A stretch of DNA of 64,000 nucleotides from Nemophila menziesii (lineage: Eukaryota; Streptophyta; Magnoliopsida; Boraginales; Hydrophyllaceae). Position 1 is the first letter of the stretch. Each line of letters opens with the position of its first letter. The stretch spans positions 2,356,001 through 2,420,000 of the forward strand of contig JARWIR010000047.1 in the NCBI GenBank assembly GCA_029959085.1, read 5' to 3'. Positions 37,588 to 50,987 of this stretch are shown piece after piece. The notes under the pieces are model-generated. The model was not told the origin of the DNA and did no database searches. It was given only the letters and a program-made list of their open reading frames with translations. Position numbers and translations under genes: made by a program.

Positions 37588-38250
37588 ATTAAAAAACAAA
37601 CCTTTTTTTCACTGAGAAATTGAAATGTGATAGTCAACGATCTTACGTGGGATAGAAAATGCACTTTGTCTTCTTGAGATTTGAGGTTTGGACATATCCA
37701 TAGACAAGATTATAGAAACATAATACAGAAAGAGCGTCGAGGGAGGTAGTTGTGGGTGTCGACTTTGAATAGCGTTTGAGTAACAGAAGCGGTAATATTG
37801 TTATTGTTTGGGACTATATTTAAAGCGGCGGAGTTAGGGTTTGGTTACAATAAACTATGCAACCCAACCTATTAAAAAGTAGTCCAACTAAAAAACACTG
37901 AGACACACATATTTTAGACCAGCCCAAGTTTTGGATTATTCCAATCCAAAGTCACACTGGCCAAATTTTAGCCCAACCTATGTTTTATAAGAGATATTAT
38001 AGTTTTTGGGTGGAGCTATATCGTAAAAGGACGAAGTTTGGTTACAGCGTACCCATTTAGAATTAACCCAACCTATTTAAAATTAAAAGCCACAAGGGCC
38101 AAATACTCTTAAATCATAACCTATTTTTTACAACATAATTTCCAAATTTTAAATTAATTATTCGGGATCAACCCCAATAAACACACTAGTCATTAAGTTC
38201 CCATTTTCAAAAATAATAATTATATATGAAAGTTTTAAGGACGGATCAAA

Positions 38251-38478
38251 ATGGTTGTATCTTTAGCTGTGATCTTACGTAATTTTAATGATAAAATCTT
38301 CAATTTTAAAAGGACTTTGTGTAAAGATTCACATTTATTAAAACAATATTTGCAAAAAGACAAAACCAAGAAGAAAAAAAGGTTGTGTGAAGATAGAGGG
38401 TTCCGAAAAGTAAGTGCAAAAATGAAAACAAATATAAACAAAAATACAATCCTTAACAAGAGACCAGTTATATCCTAA
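38251..38478 (+). other. Head open frame, truncated, U10
   Basis: As in U9 but stops after RPVIS because of TAA in place of a serine codon (TCCTAAAAA). Unrecognised; the stop argues against function. Confidence 0.15.
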
Positions 38479-39587
38479 AAATATATTTATGTCCATTGTG
38501 ATCAAAACATATCTATAAATAAGTGATTTTTGATGAAGAACCAAGTAAGTAAAATAGATACCCAAGGTTGACAAAAATACAAACAAGTAAGAGTGACTTC
38601 CCATGTGAAAATCGACGAATAGCTCCTTTCCATGAAGATTAAAACTTTATTCCGAAGTGGCTGTTTAGCAAACGAAATTCCTAGTGGCAAGAGATATATG
38701 TGCACCCAAAATTGACTTACAAGAATAACAGGGGATAGAGTAACAAAGACAAATGAATTTGGAGGATTGGCTTATAGTTGAAGATTAAGATCATCTTTTC
38801 TCGTTCTCTGCGTATGTCGCATTTTCTACTTCATGAACATCATGCATGCCTAAGCTGAAAAAATAGATCATCCTTCTTCTATGAGTCATGTTTTATTTAT
38901 TAGAATTTGTTTGTTTAGCTTTAACTTTTGACCAGATGAATATTTAACTGAATATTTAAGCTTTCTTTGTTTTTACTCGCGTGTTACATTTTTCGAACAC
39001 AACTCAAATTGACCCAACTTGCTGAATGCAATATTTAATATTATTAATCAGAATAAGTAAAATGTTGTCCTAGTTAATATTTGAACTATATTTTTATACA
39101 CCATCCTTCCAACTTTATTTATTCACCTTTTTTCGTGAGGAATGATTAAGAAATTTTTTATTAGCATCTCTATTTAAAATATCACTCTTACTCAATAAGT
39201 ATAATGTTATTTATTGCACTACTCCTTTTAACTAATTAAAAAATGTCCTGATATTGTAAAATAAAATAAAAACTTATTGAACATCCTCTTTTAATAAGCT
39301 GGAGAGAAAAAGATGGACATGGGGAGTTATAATATAAAATATAAATAGAATTAAATAGTTTTAAAAATTTGAATTTTGAAATTTGGGAACTTAATTTTAT
39401 ATTTCTCACTAATAGTGAAAAATAAATATAGTTGCATATAGGATATTATCGCAATCCAATATGTATTTCATTATTGTACAAATGGTAACTATATAAAGAT
39501 ATGTTTTATAATCCATCGAACAAATATTAAACAGAGTAACGCTTAACTTAACTAGCTAAAATAACACGATTTTTATTTTAGCAAATC

Positions 39588-40028
39588 ATGAATTTTCAAA
39601 CTAGTGAGACAAAAAATATTTCTAAGACTTGTTTTCAACCTTCCTTGTCCTCTTTCCTAATATCTCCTCATAATGGCATTTTAGATGAGTATGAAATTGT
39701 TGAATCATCCATCTATTATAGAAAAATGATAAAATTGAATGATTCGAAAATGGAATTAATCTCTAATGAAACTGTTTGTGTTATAAATTCTCTAGAGTAT
39801 GAGTTTTTACCTCTTAAGCTATATAAGGAGACATGACATTTACTTATATAATCATGGGGTAAATAATTATTTCGGGAGGTTTTAGAAGTATAAATACCCC
39901 AAAAATGACATTACCACACCTATGAGAAATTTGGGATTTCCTCCTACTTTGGGAAGTGTACTTATGATTCCAACGAGGCCACCTTTTCATGGAGCTGCCT
40001 AGTCACCAAATATGAACTAATCAACTAG
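39588..40028 (+). pseudogene. SUVR-like 5' fragment, U10, best first stretch
   Basis: The only copy in which the first stretch is fully open (39588-39836, 82 codons): QPSLSSFLISPHNGILDEYE, IVESSIYYRKMIKLNDSKME, INSLEYEFLPLKLYKET-stop. It shows what the less damaged ancestor looked like. The following frame is broken by a TAG (GGTTTTAGAAG) and by a deletion of about 23 bp that removes the segment around TNKCVVLQH; SSYFGKC and SWSC remain. Confidence 0.55.
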
Positions 40029-41361
40029 ATATCCTGATTAATGAAAAATATTTACCCATAACTAATATTAGATTGTTCCTTTAATAATTGAGATTTTTAT
40101 TAAGCTTGGCCTAATTCTTTTCAAATAAACAAATAAGGTTGGAGAAGCTCTTATGATCAATATACATAATTCCTAAATTGTAATATTTTGTTATACTTTA
40201 AATACATAATTGATTACATGATAAATTTACTCGATAAAGAGATCTTGTGTAACTATTTTTAATTTTTATGAAGTTAGATTAAACTCTGTTTTTATCAAGA
40301 ATGCAAATGTCTAAAGAAATAAAAAAAGTATCTTTAAGTCCTATGTCCACAAAAATACCCTATTTAAGAGACCATGATTACTTTTTATATTACATCTTTA
40401 TTAGAAAATATAAGAATGTAAAATTTATATAAAGATAGTATTAAAAATGTTGAGAATTGTTTTTATATTATGAATAGATAAATGATATTTTGCATTTCTT
40501 TTTAGGAAGATAGTAAAATAAAGTTGAACATAGAGAGTATTTAAAGTAATTGCATTGAATGCATATATTAAAATTTCAATGAATTTCAACATAAAGATTA
40601 ACATTAACTGATATCAGTAAGGGATTCATGGTATTATTTGAAATTATTTTATTAATATTTAGATAATATATTAACATAATTTATTGTAATATTTGACTTT
40701 TATCTAAAATAGAAAAATCTAAAATGTATAAGAATATCTAATATTGCAAATTCAACAAGTGAATCATATCTTCCTTCTCCACTTAGATGGTTTTTTCTCA
40801 CAAATTCCCCTTATTTTTCATCAAGCATTCATTGAGATTGTCTTCCCTTTGCACCTGATCTTCTATTTCCAATCACGTTTTCTTCAGATCCAAATGAATT
40901 GCTCCCTACCTTAACAAAAAATTCGACTGTGCCAGAGCTGGGTTCTTTCCTTTGGGGTGTACCCTTTTCTTGATCCGCAATTCTTTAAACAAACAAAAAC
41001 TATATAATATTTATAAGGCTTCATTTTTTGTCAAAAAAACATATTTAGCATTAGCAAAATATTATTGTAAATTAATAAAAAAGAATATTATTGAAATCTT
41101 AATTGAAATGTTTCTATTAAACAAAAGGGTTGCTAATTGATATTTGTTAGTTTTCAAAGAAACAAGTGAAACAATGGAAGAAAAGTTTTTGAGCTCTTAA
41201 GATGACCACATATATTTACCCAATAAAAAAAATCAGTTATCCTTAATTTTATTTAATTAAAGTTATATTAAACATGTTAAGAATGCAATAGAAGTATTAG
41301 AAATATATGGATGGGTCTTTCTTGAAAAATATATAATATTTATTAAAATTGATTTTTTTAG

Positions 41362-41641
41362 TATATATGTAAGACGGAGAGAAGATTTTGTACACAAGTT
41401 TATGTCCATGCACGAGGAACCTGGGAAGCATTATAAGCACTATTGTAAGGATTGTCCGATAGAGAAAGCTAAGGCTAAAGAGGGATCTAAGCCTGAAAAA
41501 TGCAACGGTCACTTGTTGCGAGATTTTATCAAGGAATGCTTGTTAAAATGTGGCTGCAACGTTAGGCAATGTAAGAATAGAGTAGTCCAGCAAGACATTT
41601 CTCCCAAGTTGCAGGTTATACACACAAAAAACTATTTTTGA
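41362..41641 (+). pseudogene. SUVR-like 3' fragment, U10, frame open
   Basis: Intact C-half: VHKFMSMHEEPGKHYKHYCK, DCPIEKAKAKEG, KPEKCNGHLLRDFIKEC, LLKCGCNVRQCKNRVVQQ, DISPKLQV to KNYF-stop. It keeps the KCNGHL glycine expected in the family, which most other copies have lost. Confidence 0.85.
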
Positions 41642-43614
41642 ATTAAAAAAACAAACATTTTTTTCACGGAGTAATTGAAATATGATGGTCATCGATCTTA
41701 TGTGGGATAGAAAATGAACTTTGTCTTCTTGAGATAGGAGGTTTGGACATATCCATAGACAAGATTATAGAAAAATAATGGAGAAATAGCAAGGGAGGTA
41801 GTTGTGGGTGTCTGACTTTGAATAGAATTTGAGTAACAGAGAAGCGGTAATATTGTTATTGTTTGGGACTATATATTAAGCGGCGGAGTTAGGGTTGGGT
41901 TACAATAAACTATGCAACCCAACCTATTAAAAAGTAGTCCAACTAAAAAGACAACGAGACAAACATTTTTTAGACCAGCCCAAGTTTTCGATTAGTCCAA
42001 TCCAAAGTCACACTGGCCAAACATTTTTTTAGCCCAACCTATGTTTTATAAGAGATATTATAGTTTTTGGGTGGAGCTATATCGTAAAAGGACGAAGTTT
42101 GGTTAAAGCGTAACAATTTAAAATTACCCCAACCTATTTAAAATTAAAAGCCACAAGGGACAAATACTCAGCATAACCTATTTTTTACAACATAATGTCA
42201 AAATTTTAAATTAATTATTTGGTATCAACCCCAATAAACACACTAGTCATTAAGTTCCCATTTTCAAAAATAATAATTATATATGCAAGTTTTATGGACG
42301 GATCAAAATGATTTTATTTTTGGCTATGATCTTACGTAATTTTAAATATAAAATCTAAAATTTTGAAGGGACTTTGTGCGAGCGTTGGTAAAGATACACA
42401 TTTATTAAAACAATATTTGCAAAAACACAAAACCAAGAAGATAAAAAGGGTATGTGCGTATAGAAGGTTCCGAAAAATAAGCGAAAAAATGAAAACAAAT
42501 ATAAACGAAAATACAATCCTTAACGAGAGACCAGTTATATCCTCCAAATATATTTATGTCTGTTGTGATCAAAACAGAACTATAAATAAGTGATTTTTGA
42601 TGAAGAACCGAGTAAGTAAACTAGATACCCAAAGCTGATAAAAATACAAACAAGTAAGGGTGACTTCCTATGTGAAAATCGACGAATAGCTCCTTTCCAT
42701 GAAGATTAAAACTTAATTCCGAAGTGACTGTTTAGCAAACAAAATTCCTAGTGGCAAGAGATATATTTGCACCCAAATGGACTTACAAGAATAACAGGGG
42801 ACAGAGTAACAAAGACAGATGAATTTGGAGGATTGGCTTATAGTTGAAGATTAAGATCATCTTTTCTCGTTCTCTGCGTATGTCGCATTTTCTACTTCAT
42901 GAACATCATGCACGCCTAACCTGAAAAAATAGAGCATCCTTCTTCTATGAATCATGTTTTATTTATTAGAATTTGTTTGTTTAGCTTTAACTTTTGACCA
43001 GATAAATATTGAACTGAATATTTAAGCTTTCTTTGTTTTTACTCGCGTGTTACATTTTTCGAACACAACTCTAATTGACCCAACTTACTGAATGCAATAT
43101 TTAATATTATTAATCGGAATAAGTAAAATGTTGTCCTAGTTAATATTTGAACTATATTTTTATACGCCCTCCTTCCAACTTTATTTATTCACCTTTTTCG
43201 TGAGGAATGATTAAGAATTTTTTTATTACCATCTCTATTTAAAATATCACTCTTACTCAATAAGTATAAGGTTATTTATTGCACTACTCCTTTTAACTAC
43301 TTAAAAGGTGTCTTGATATTGTAAAATAAAACAAAAACTTATTGAACATTCTCTTTTAAAAAGCTGGAGAAAAAAAGATGGACATGGGGAGTTATAATAT
43401 AAAATATAAATAGAATTAAATAGGTTTAAAAATTTGAATTTTGAAATTTGGGAACTTAATTTTATATTTCTCAGTAATAGTGAAAAATTAATATATTTGC
43501 ATATAAGATATTATCGCAATCCAAGATATGTATTATCATCCATTGAACAAATATTAAAGAGAGTAACGCTTAACTTAACTAGCTAAAATAAAAGAATTTT
43601 TATTTTAACAAATC

Positions 43615-44075
43615 ATGAATTTTCAGACTAGTGAGACAAAAAATATTTCTAGGACTTATTTTCAACCTTTCTAGTCCTCTTGCCTAATGTCTCCTCATCA
43701 TGGCATTTTAGATGAGTATGGAATTGTTGAATCATCCATCTTATCGAAAAATGATAAAATTGAGTGATTCCAAAATTGAATTAATCTCTAATGAAACCGT
43801 TAGTGTTATATATTCTCTAGAGTATGAGTTTTTACCTCTTAAGCTATATAAGGAGACATGACATTTACTTCTATAATCATGGGGTAAATATATATTTCAG
43901 GATGTTTTACAAGTATAAATACCCCACAAATGACATTACGAATAAATGTGTAGTATTACAACACGCCTATGAGAAATCTGGGATTACCTCCTACTTTGGG
44001 AAGTGTACTTATGATTCTAACGAGGCCACCTTTTCATGGAGCTGCCTAGTCACCAAATATGAACTAATCAACTAG
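43615..44075 (+). pseudogene. SUVR-like 5' fragment, U11
   Basis: Type Y version like U8 but without the U8 stop, so the second frame runs 83 codons (43824-44075): IYFRMFYKYKYPTND, SGITSYFGKC, FSWSCLVTKYELIN. The first stretch is broken as usual. Confidence 0.6.
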
Positions 44076-45435
44076 ATATCCTGATTAATGAAAAATATTT
44101 ACTACTAATATTAGATTGTTCCTTTAATAATTGAGATTTTTATTAAGCTTGGCCTAATTCTTTTCAAATAAACAAATAAGGGTGGAGAAGCTCTTATGAT
44201 CAATATACATAATTCCTAAATTGTAATATTTTCTTATACTTGAAATACTTAAATGATTACATGATAAATTTACCCGATAAAGGGATCTTGTGTAACTATT
44301 TTTAATTTATATAAAGTTAGATTAAACTCTTTTATGGTCAAGAATACAAATGTCTAAAGAAATTAAAAAAGCAACTTTAAGTCCTATGTCTACAAAAATA
44401 CCCTATTTAAGAGACCATGATTACTTTGTATATAACATCTTTCTTAGAAAATATAAAAATGTAAAATTTAAATATATATATATATATATATTATTAAAAA
44501 TGTTGAGAATTGTTTTTATATTATAAATAGATAAATGATATTTTGCATTTCTTTTTAGGAAGATAGTAAAATAAAGTTGAACATAGAGAGTATTTAAAGT
44601 AATTGCATTGAATGCATATATTAAAATTGCAATGAATTTCAACATAAAGATTAACATTAAATGATATCAGTAAGGGATTCATGGTATTATTTAAAATTAT
44701 TTTATTAATATTTAGATAGTATATTAACATAATTTATTGTAATATTTGACTTTTACTTAAAAAAGAAAAATCTAAAATGTATAAGAATATTTAATATTGC
44801 AAATTCAACAAGTGCATCATATCTTCCTTCTCCACTTGGATGGCTTTTTCTCACAAATTCACCTTATTTTTTCATCAAGCATTTAATGACCGATTGTCTT
44901 CCCTTTTTGTATGATCTTCTATTGCCAATCACATTTTCTTCAGATCCAAATTAATTGCTCCCTACCGTAGAATATTAGATTGTGCCAGAGCTGGTTTCTT
45001 TCCTTTGGGGTGTACCCTTTTCTGGATCCGCAATTCTGTAAACAAACAAAAAATATATAATATTTATAAGGCTTGATTTTTTGTCAAAAAACATATTTAG
45101 CATTAACAGAATATTATTGTAAATTAATAAAAAATAATATTATTAAAATCATAATTGAAATGTTTCTATTAAACAAAAGGGTTGCTAAATGATATTTGTA
45201 TCTGAATTATATTTGTTAGTTTTCAAAGAAACAAGTGAAACAATGGAAGAAAAGTTTTTGAGCTCTTAAGATAACCACATATATTTACCCAATAAAAACA
45301 ATCAGTTATCCGTAATTTTATTTAATTAAAGTTATATTAAACAAGTTAAGAATGCAATTATCAGAAGTATTAGAAATATATAAATGGGACTTTCTTGAAA
45401 AATATATAATATTTATTAAAATTGATTTTTTTTAG

Positions 45436-45715
45436 TATATATGTAAGACGGAGAGAAGATTACTTACACAAGTTAATTTCCATGCACGAGGAACCTGAGA
45501 AGCATTATAAGCACTATTTTAAGGATTGTCCGATAGGGAAAGCTAAGGCTAAAGAGGGATCTAAGCCTGACAAATGGAACAGTCACTTGTTGCGAGATTT
45601 TATCAAGGAATGTTGTATAAAATGTGGCTGCAACGTTAAACAATGTAAGAATAGAGTATTCTAGCAAGGCATTTCTGGCAATTTGCAGGTTATACTCACA
45701 AAAAACTATTTTTGA
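45436..45715 (+). pseudogene. SUVR-like 3' fragment, U11
   Basis: Frame open to NRVF-stop, but two zinc-ligand cysteines are changed: KHYFKDCP (Cys to Phe) and KPDKWN (Cys to Trp). PIGKAK replaces PIEKAK. The fold could not form normally. Confidence 0.82.
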
Positions 45716-46285
45716 ATTAAAAAACAAACATTTTTTTCACTGAGAAATTGAAATGTGATAGTCAACGATCTTATGTGCGATAGAAAATGCACTTTGTCTT
45801 CTTGAGATCTGAGGTTTGGACATATCCATAGACAAGATTATAGAAACATAATATAGAAAGAGTCGAGGGAGGTAGTTGTGGGTGTCGACTTTGAATAGCG
45901 TTTGAGTAACAGAAGCGGTAATATTGTTATTGTTTGGGACTATATTTAAAGCGGCGGAGTTAGGGTTTGGTTACAATAAACTATGCAACCCAACCTATTA
46001 AAAAGTAGTCCAACTAAAAAACACGGAGACACACATATTTTAGACCAGCCCAAGTTTTGGATTATTCCAATACAAAGTCACACTGGCCAAACATTTTTTT
46101 AGCCCAACCTATGTTTTATAAGAGATATTATAGTTTTTGGGTAGAGCTATATCGTAAAAGGACGAAGTTTGGTTACAGCGTACCCATTTAGAATTAACCC
46201 AAACTATTTGAAATTAAAAGCCACAAGGGCCAAATACTCTTAAAGCATAACCTATTTTTTACAACATAATGTCCAGATTTTAATT

Positions 46286-46475
46286 AGTAATGCTGGGTAT
46301 CACCCAAAAAGGGATCACCTAAACATCACCCATGATGTGGCGGTTAGGTGTACCAATCATGGATTTTCTCTTTCCAGATTTACTTTTTTCTCTCTCCTCC
46401 ATGATTGGTACACCTAACCGCCACATCATGGGTGATGTTTAGGTGATACCTTTTTGGGTGATACCCAGCATTACT
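46286..46475. mobile_element. Foldback MITE, 190 bp, copy in U12
   Basis: Near-perfect inverted repeat: 78-bp arms at 46286-46363 and 46398-46475 with one visible mismatch (AAGGGAT versus AAGGTAT) around a 34-bp pyrimidine-rich centre. Ends AGTAATGCTGGGTATCACCC. TTAA lies on both sides (46280-46283, 46477-46480) and once in units without the element, so TTAA or its TAA/TTA part is the likely target duplication. That would fit a PIF/Harbinger-type MITE, but 1-2 extra terminal bases do not match, so the superfamily is uncertain. No coding capacity. Confidence 0.85.
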
Positions 46476-47929
46476 CTTAAATTAATTATTCAGGATCAAC
46501 CCCAATAAACACACTAGTCATTAAGTTCCCATTTTCAAAAATAATAATTATATATGAAAGTTTTAAGGACGGATCAAAATGGTTGTATCTTTGGCTGTGA
46601 TCTTACGTAATTTTAATTTTAAAATCTTTAATTTTAAAATCTTCAATTTTAAAAGGACTTTGTGTAAAGAGACACATTTATTAAAACAATATTTGCAAAA
46701 ACACAAAACCAAGAACAAAAAAAGGTTGTGTGAAGATAGAGGGTTCTGAAAAGTAAGTGCAAAACTGAAAACAAATATAAACAAAAATACAATCCTTAAC
46801 CAAAGACCAGTTATATCCTCAAAATATATTTATGTCCATTGTGATCAAAACAGATCTATAAATAAGTGATTTTTGATGAAGAACCATGTAAGTAAACTAG
46901 ATACCAAAGGTTGACAAAAATACAAACAAGTAAGAGTGACTTCCCATGTGAAAATCGATGAATAGCTCCTTTCCATGAAGATTAAAACTTTATTCCGAAG
47001 TGGCTGTTTAGCAAACAAAATTCCTAGTGGCAAGAGATATATGTGCACCCAAAATTGACTTACAAGAATAACAGGGGATAGAGTAACAAAGAAAGATGAA
47101 TTTGGAGGATTGGCTTATAATTGAAGATTAAGATCATCTTTTCTCGTTCTCTGCGTATGTCGCATTTTCTACTTCATGAACATCATGCACGCCTAAGCTG
47201 AAAAAATAGAACATCCTTCTTCTATGAGTCATGTTTTATTTATTAGAATTTGTTTGTTTAGCTTTAACTTTTGACCAAATGAATATTTAACTGAATAGTT
47301 AAGCTTTCTTTGTTTTTACTCGCGAGTTACATTTTTCGAACACAACTCAAATTGACACAACTTGGTGAATGCAATATTTAATATTATTAATCAGAATAAG
47401 TAAAATGTTGTCATAGTTAATATTTGAACTATATTTTTATACACACTCCTTCCAACTTTATTTATTCACCTTTTTTCGTGAGGAATGATTAAGAATTTTT
47501 TTATTAGCATATCTATTTAAAATATCACTCTTACTCAATAAGTATAAGGTTATTTATTGCATTACTCCTTTTAACTAATTAAAAGATGTCTTGATACTGT
47601 AAAATAAAACAAAAACTTATTGAACATCCTCTTTTAAAAAGCTGGAGAAAAAAAATGGACATGGGGTGTTATAATATAAAATATAAGTAGAATTAAATAG
47701 TTTTGAAAATTTGAATTTTGAAATTTGGGAACTTAATTTTATATTTCTCACAAATAGTGAAAAATAAATATAGTTGCATATAAGATATTATCGCAATCCA
47801 ATATGTATTTCATTATTGTACAAATGGTAACTATATAAAGATATGTTTTATCATCCATTGAACAAATATTAAATAGAGTAACGCTTAATTTAACTATCTA
47901 AAATAATAGGATTTTTATTTTAGCAAATC

Positions 47930-48392
47930 ATGAATTTTCAAACTAGCGAGACAAAAAATATTTCTAAGACTTGTTTTCAACCTTCCTAGTCCTCTTGCCT
48001 AATATCTCCTCATAATGGCATTTTAGATGAGTATGGAATTGTTGAATCATCCATCTATTATAGAAAAATGATAAAATTGAGTGATTCCAAAATTGAATTA
48101 ATCTCTAATGAATCCGTTAGTGTTATAAATTCTCTAGAGTATGAGTTTTTACCTCTTAAGCTATATAAGGAGACATGACATTTACTTATATAATCATGGG
48201 GTAAATATTTATTTCGGGAGGTTTTAGAAGTATAAATACCCCACAAATGACATTACGAATAAATGTGTAGTATTACAACACGCCTATGAGAAATCTGGGA
48301 TTTCCTCCTACTATGGGAAGTGTACTTATGATTCCAACGAGGCCACCTTTTCATGGAGCTGACTAGTCACCAAATATGAATTAATCAACTAG
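47930..48392 (+). pseudogene. SUVR-like 5' fragment, U12
   Basis: Second frame from 48141 is stopped by TAG (GGTTTTAGAAG, as in U10) and again by TGA in place of the SWSC cysteine (as in U9). SSYYGKC retained. Confidence 0.55.
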
Positions 48393-48786
48393 ATATCCTG
48401 ATTAATTAAAAATATTTACCCATAACTAATATTAGATTGTCCCTTTAATAATTGAGATTTTTATTAAGCTTGGCGTAATTCTTTTCAAATAAACAAATAA
48501 GGGTGGAGAAGCTCTTATGATCAATATACATAATTCCTAAATTGTAATATTTTTTTATACTTTAAATACTTAAATGATTACATGATAAATTTACCCGATA
48601 AAGGGATCTTATGTAACTATTTTTAATTTATATAAAGTTAGATTAGGCTCTTTTATGGTCAAGAATACAAATGTATAAAGAAATTAAAAAAGCAACTTTA
48701 AGTCCTATGTCTACAAAAATACCCTATTTAAGAGACCATTATTACTTTTTATATAACATCTGTCTTAGAAAATATAAAAATGTAAA

Positions 48787-48820
<34 letters not shown>

Positions 48821-49764
48821 AAAAATGTTGAGAATTGTTTTTATATTATAAATAGATAAATGATATTTTTCATTTCTTTTTAGGAAGATAGTAAAATAAA
48901 GTTGAACATAGAGAGTATTTAAAGTAATTGCATTGAATGCATATATTAAAATTGCAATGAAATTCAACATAAAGATTAACATTAAATGATATCAGTAAGG
49001 GATTCATGGTATTATTTAAAAATATTTTATTAATATTTAGATAGTATATTAACATAATTTATTGTAATATTTTTTTACTTTTATCTAAAAAAGAAAAATC
49101 TAAAATGTATAAGAATATCTAATATTGCAAATTCAACAAGTGCATCATATCTTCATTCTCCACTTGGATGGCTTTTTCTCACAAATTCACCTTATTGTTT
49201 CATCAAGCATTTATTGACCGATTGTCTTCCCTTTTTGTATGATCTTCTATTTCCAATCACATTTTCTTCAGATCCAAATTAATTGCTCCCTACCGTAGAC
49301 TATTAGATTGTGCCAGAGCTGGTTTCTTTCCTTTGGGGTGTACCCTTTTCTGTATCCGCAATTTCTGTAAACAAACAAAAAATATATAATATTTATAAGG
49401 CTTGATTTTTTGTCAAAAAACATATTTAGCATTAACAGAATATTATTGTAAATTAATAAAAAATAATATTATTAAAATCATATTTGAAATGTTTCTATTA
49501 AACAAAAGGGTTGCTAAATGATATTTGTATCTGAATTATATTTGTTAGTTTTCAAAGAGACAAGTGAAACAATGGAAGAAAAGTTTTTGAGCTCTTAAGA
49601 TAACCACATATATTTACCCAATAAAAACAATCAGTTATCTGTAATTTTATTTAATTAAAGTTATATTAAACAGGTTAAGAATGCAAATTATCAGAAGTAT
49701 TAGAAATATATAAATGGGACTTTCTTGAAAAATATATAATATTTATTAAAATTGATTTTTTTAG

Positions 49765-50044
49765 TATATATGTAAGACGGAGAGAAAATTACTTACACAA
49801 GTTAATTTCCATGCACGAGGAACCTGAGAAGCATTATAAGCACTATTGTAAGGATTGTCCGATAGAGAAAGCTAAGGCTAAAGAGGGATCTAAGCCTGAC
49901 AAATGCAACAGTCACTTGTTGCGAGATTTTATCAAGAGATGCTGTATAAAATGTGGCTGCAACGTTAAACAATGTAAGAATAGAGTATTCTAGCAAGGCA
50001 TTTCTGGCAATTTGCAGGTTATACTCACAAAAAACTATTTTTGA
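49765..50044 (+). pseudogene. SUVR-like 3' fragment, U12
   Basis: Open to NRVF-stop: MHEEPEKHYKHYCKDCP, KPDKCNSHLLRDFIKRC, CIKCGCNVKQC. The cysteines lost in U11 are present. FIKRC replaces the family FIKEC. Confidence 0.83.
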
Positions 50045-50711
50045 ATTAAAAAACAAACCTTTTTTTCACTGAGAAATTGAAATGTGATAGTCAACGATCT
50101 TATGTGGGATAGAAAATGCACTTTGTCTTCTTGAGATCTGAGGTTTGGACATATCCATAGACAAGATTATAGAAACATAATATAGAAAGAGCGTCGAGGG
50201 AGGTAGTTGTGGGTGTCGACTTTGAATAGCGTTTGAGTAACAGAAGCGGTAATATTGTTATTGTTTGGGACTATATTTAAAGCGGCGGAGTTAGGGTTTG
50301 GTTACAATAACTATGCAACCCAACCTATTAAAAAGTAGTCCAACTAAAAAACACGGAGACACACATATTTTAGACCAGCCCAAGTTTTGGATTATTCCAA
50401 TACAAAGTCACACTGGCCAAACATTTTTTTAGCCCAACCTATGTTTTATAAGAGATATTATAGTTTTTTGGTGGAGCTATATCGTAAAAGGACGAAGTTT
50501 GGTTACAGCGTACCCATTTAGAATTAACCCAACCTATTTAAAATTAAAAGCCACAAGGGCCAAATACTCTTAAAGCATAACCTATTTTTTACAACATAAT
50601 GTCCAGATTTTAAATTAATTATTCGGGATGAACCCCAATAAACACACTAGTCATTAAGTTCCCATTTTCAAAAATAATAATTATATATGAAAGTTTTAAG
50701 GATGGATCAAA

Positions 50712-50987
50712 ATGGTTGTATCTTTGGCTGTGATCTTACGTAATTTTAATTATAAAATCTTCAATTTCAAAAGGACTTTATGTAAATATTCACATTTATT
50801 AAAACAATATTTGCAAAAAGATAAAACCAAGAAGAAAAAAAGGTTGTGTGAAGATAGAGGGTTCCGAAAAGTAAGTGCAAAAATGAAAACAAATATAAAC
50901 AAAAATACAATCCTTAACGAGAGACCAGTAATATCCTCAAAATATATTTATGTCCATTGTGATCAAAACAGATCTATAAATAAGTGA
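50712..50987 (+). other. Head open frame, 91 codons, U13
   Basis: As in U9 with CKYSHLLK for CKDSHLLK; same translation as U15. Unrecognised. Confidence 0.2.

Larger units (their letters stand above)
34041..38144 (+). repeat. Tandem unit U9 (type Z)
   Basis: 4104 bp. The head carries the longer 91-codon frame (34147-34422). The intron-like part has (TA)n at 36343-36360. Telo-box-like word at 37834-37842. The 3' end of the intron contains the ATTATCAGAAG extension seen in types Y and Z. Confidence 0.94.
38145..42201 (+). repeat. Tandem unit U10 (Z head, X tail)
   Basis: 4057 bp. The first half matches type Z (U9, U15), the second half type X (U7; for example AATAAGGTTGGAG and the 62-codon frame at 40952-41140, identical in translation to 28725-28913). 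A recombinant unit; the switch lies between about 39.5 and 40.1 kb. Confidence 0.92.
42202..46275 (+). repeat. Tandem unit U11 (type Y)
   Basis: 4074 bp. Closest to U8 in its first half. From about 44019 on it is the source or copy of the U13 second half (see the duplication entry). (TA)n at about 44471-44491; telo-box-like word 45960-45968. Confidence 0.94.
46276..50605 (+). repeat. Tandem unit U12 (type Z, with MITE)
   Basis: 4330 bp, longer than its neighbours because of the 190-bp foldback at its head and a longer (TA)n at 48790-48817. The head frame is broken (a stop follows RGF; AAACTGAAA replaces AAAATGAAA). Telo-box-like word 50291-50299. Confidence 0.94.
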
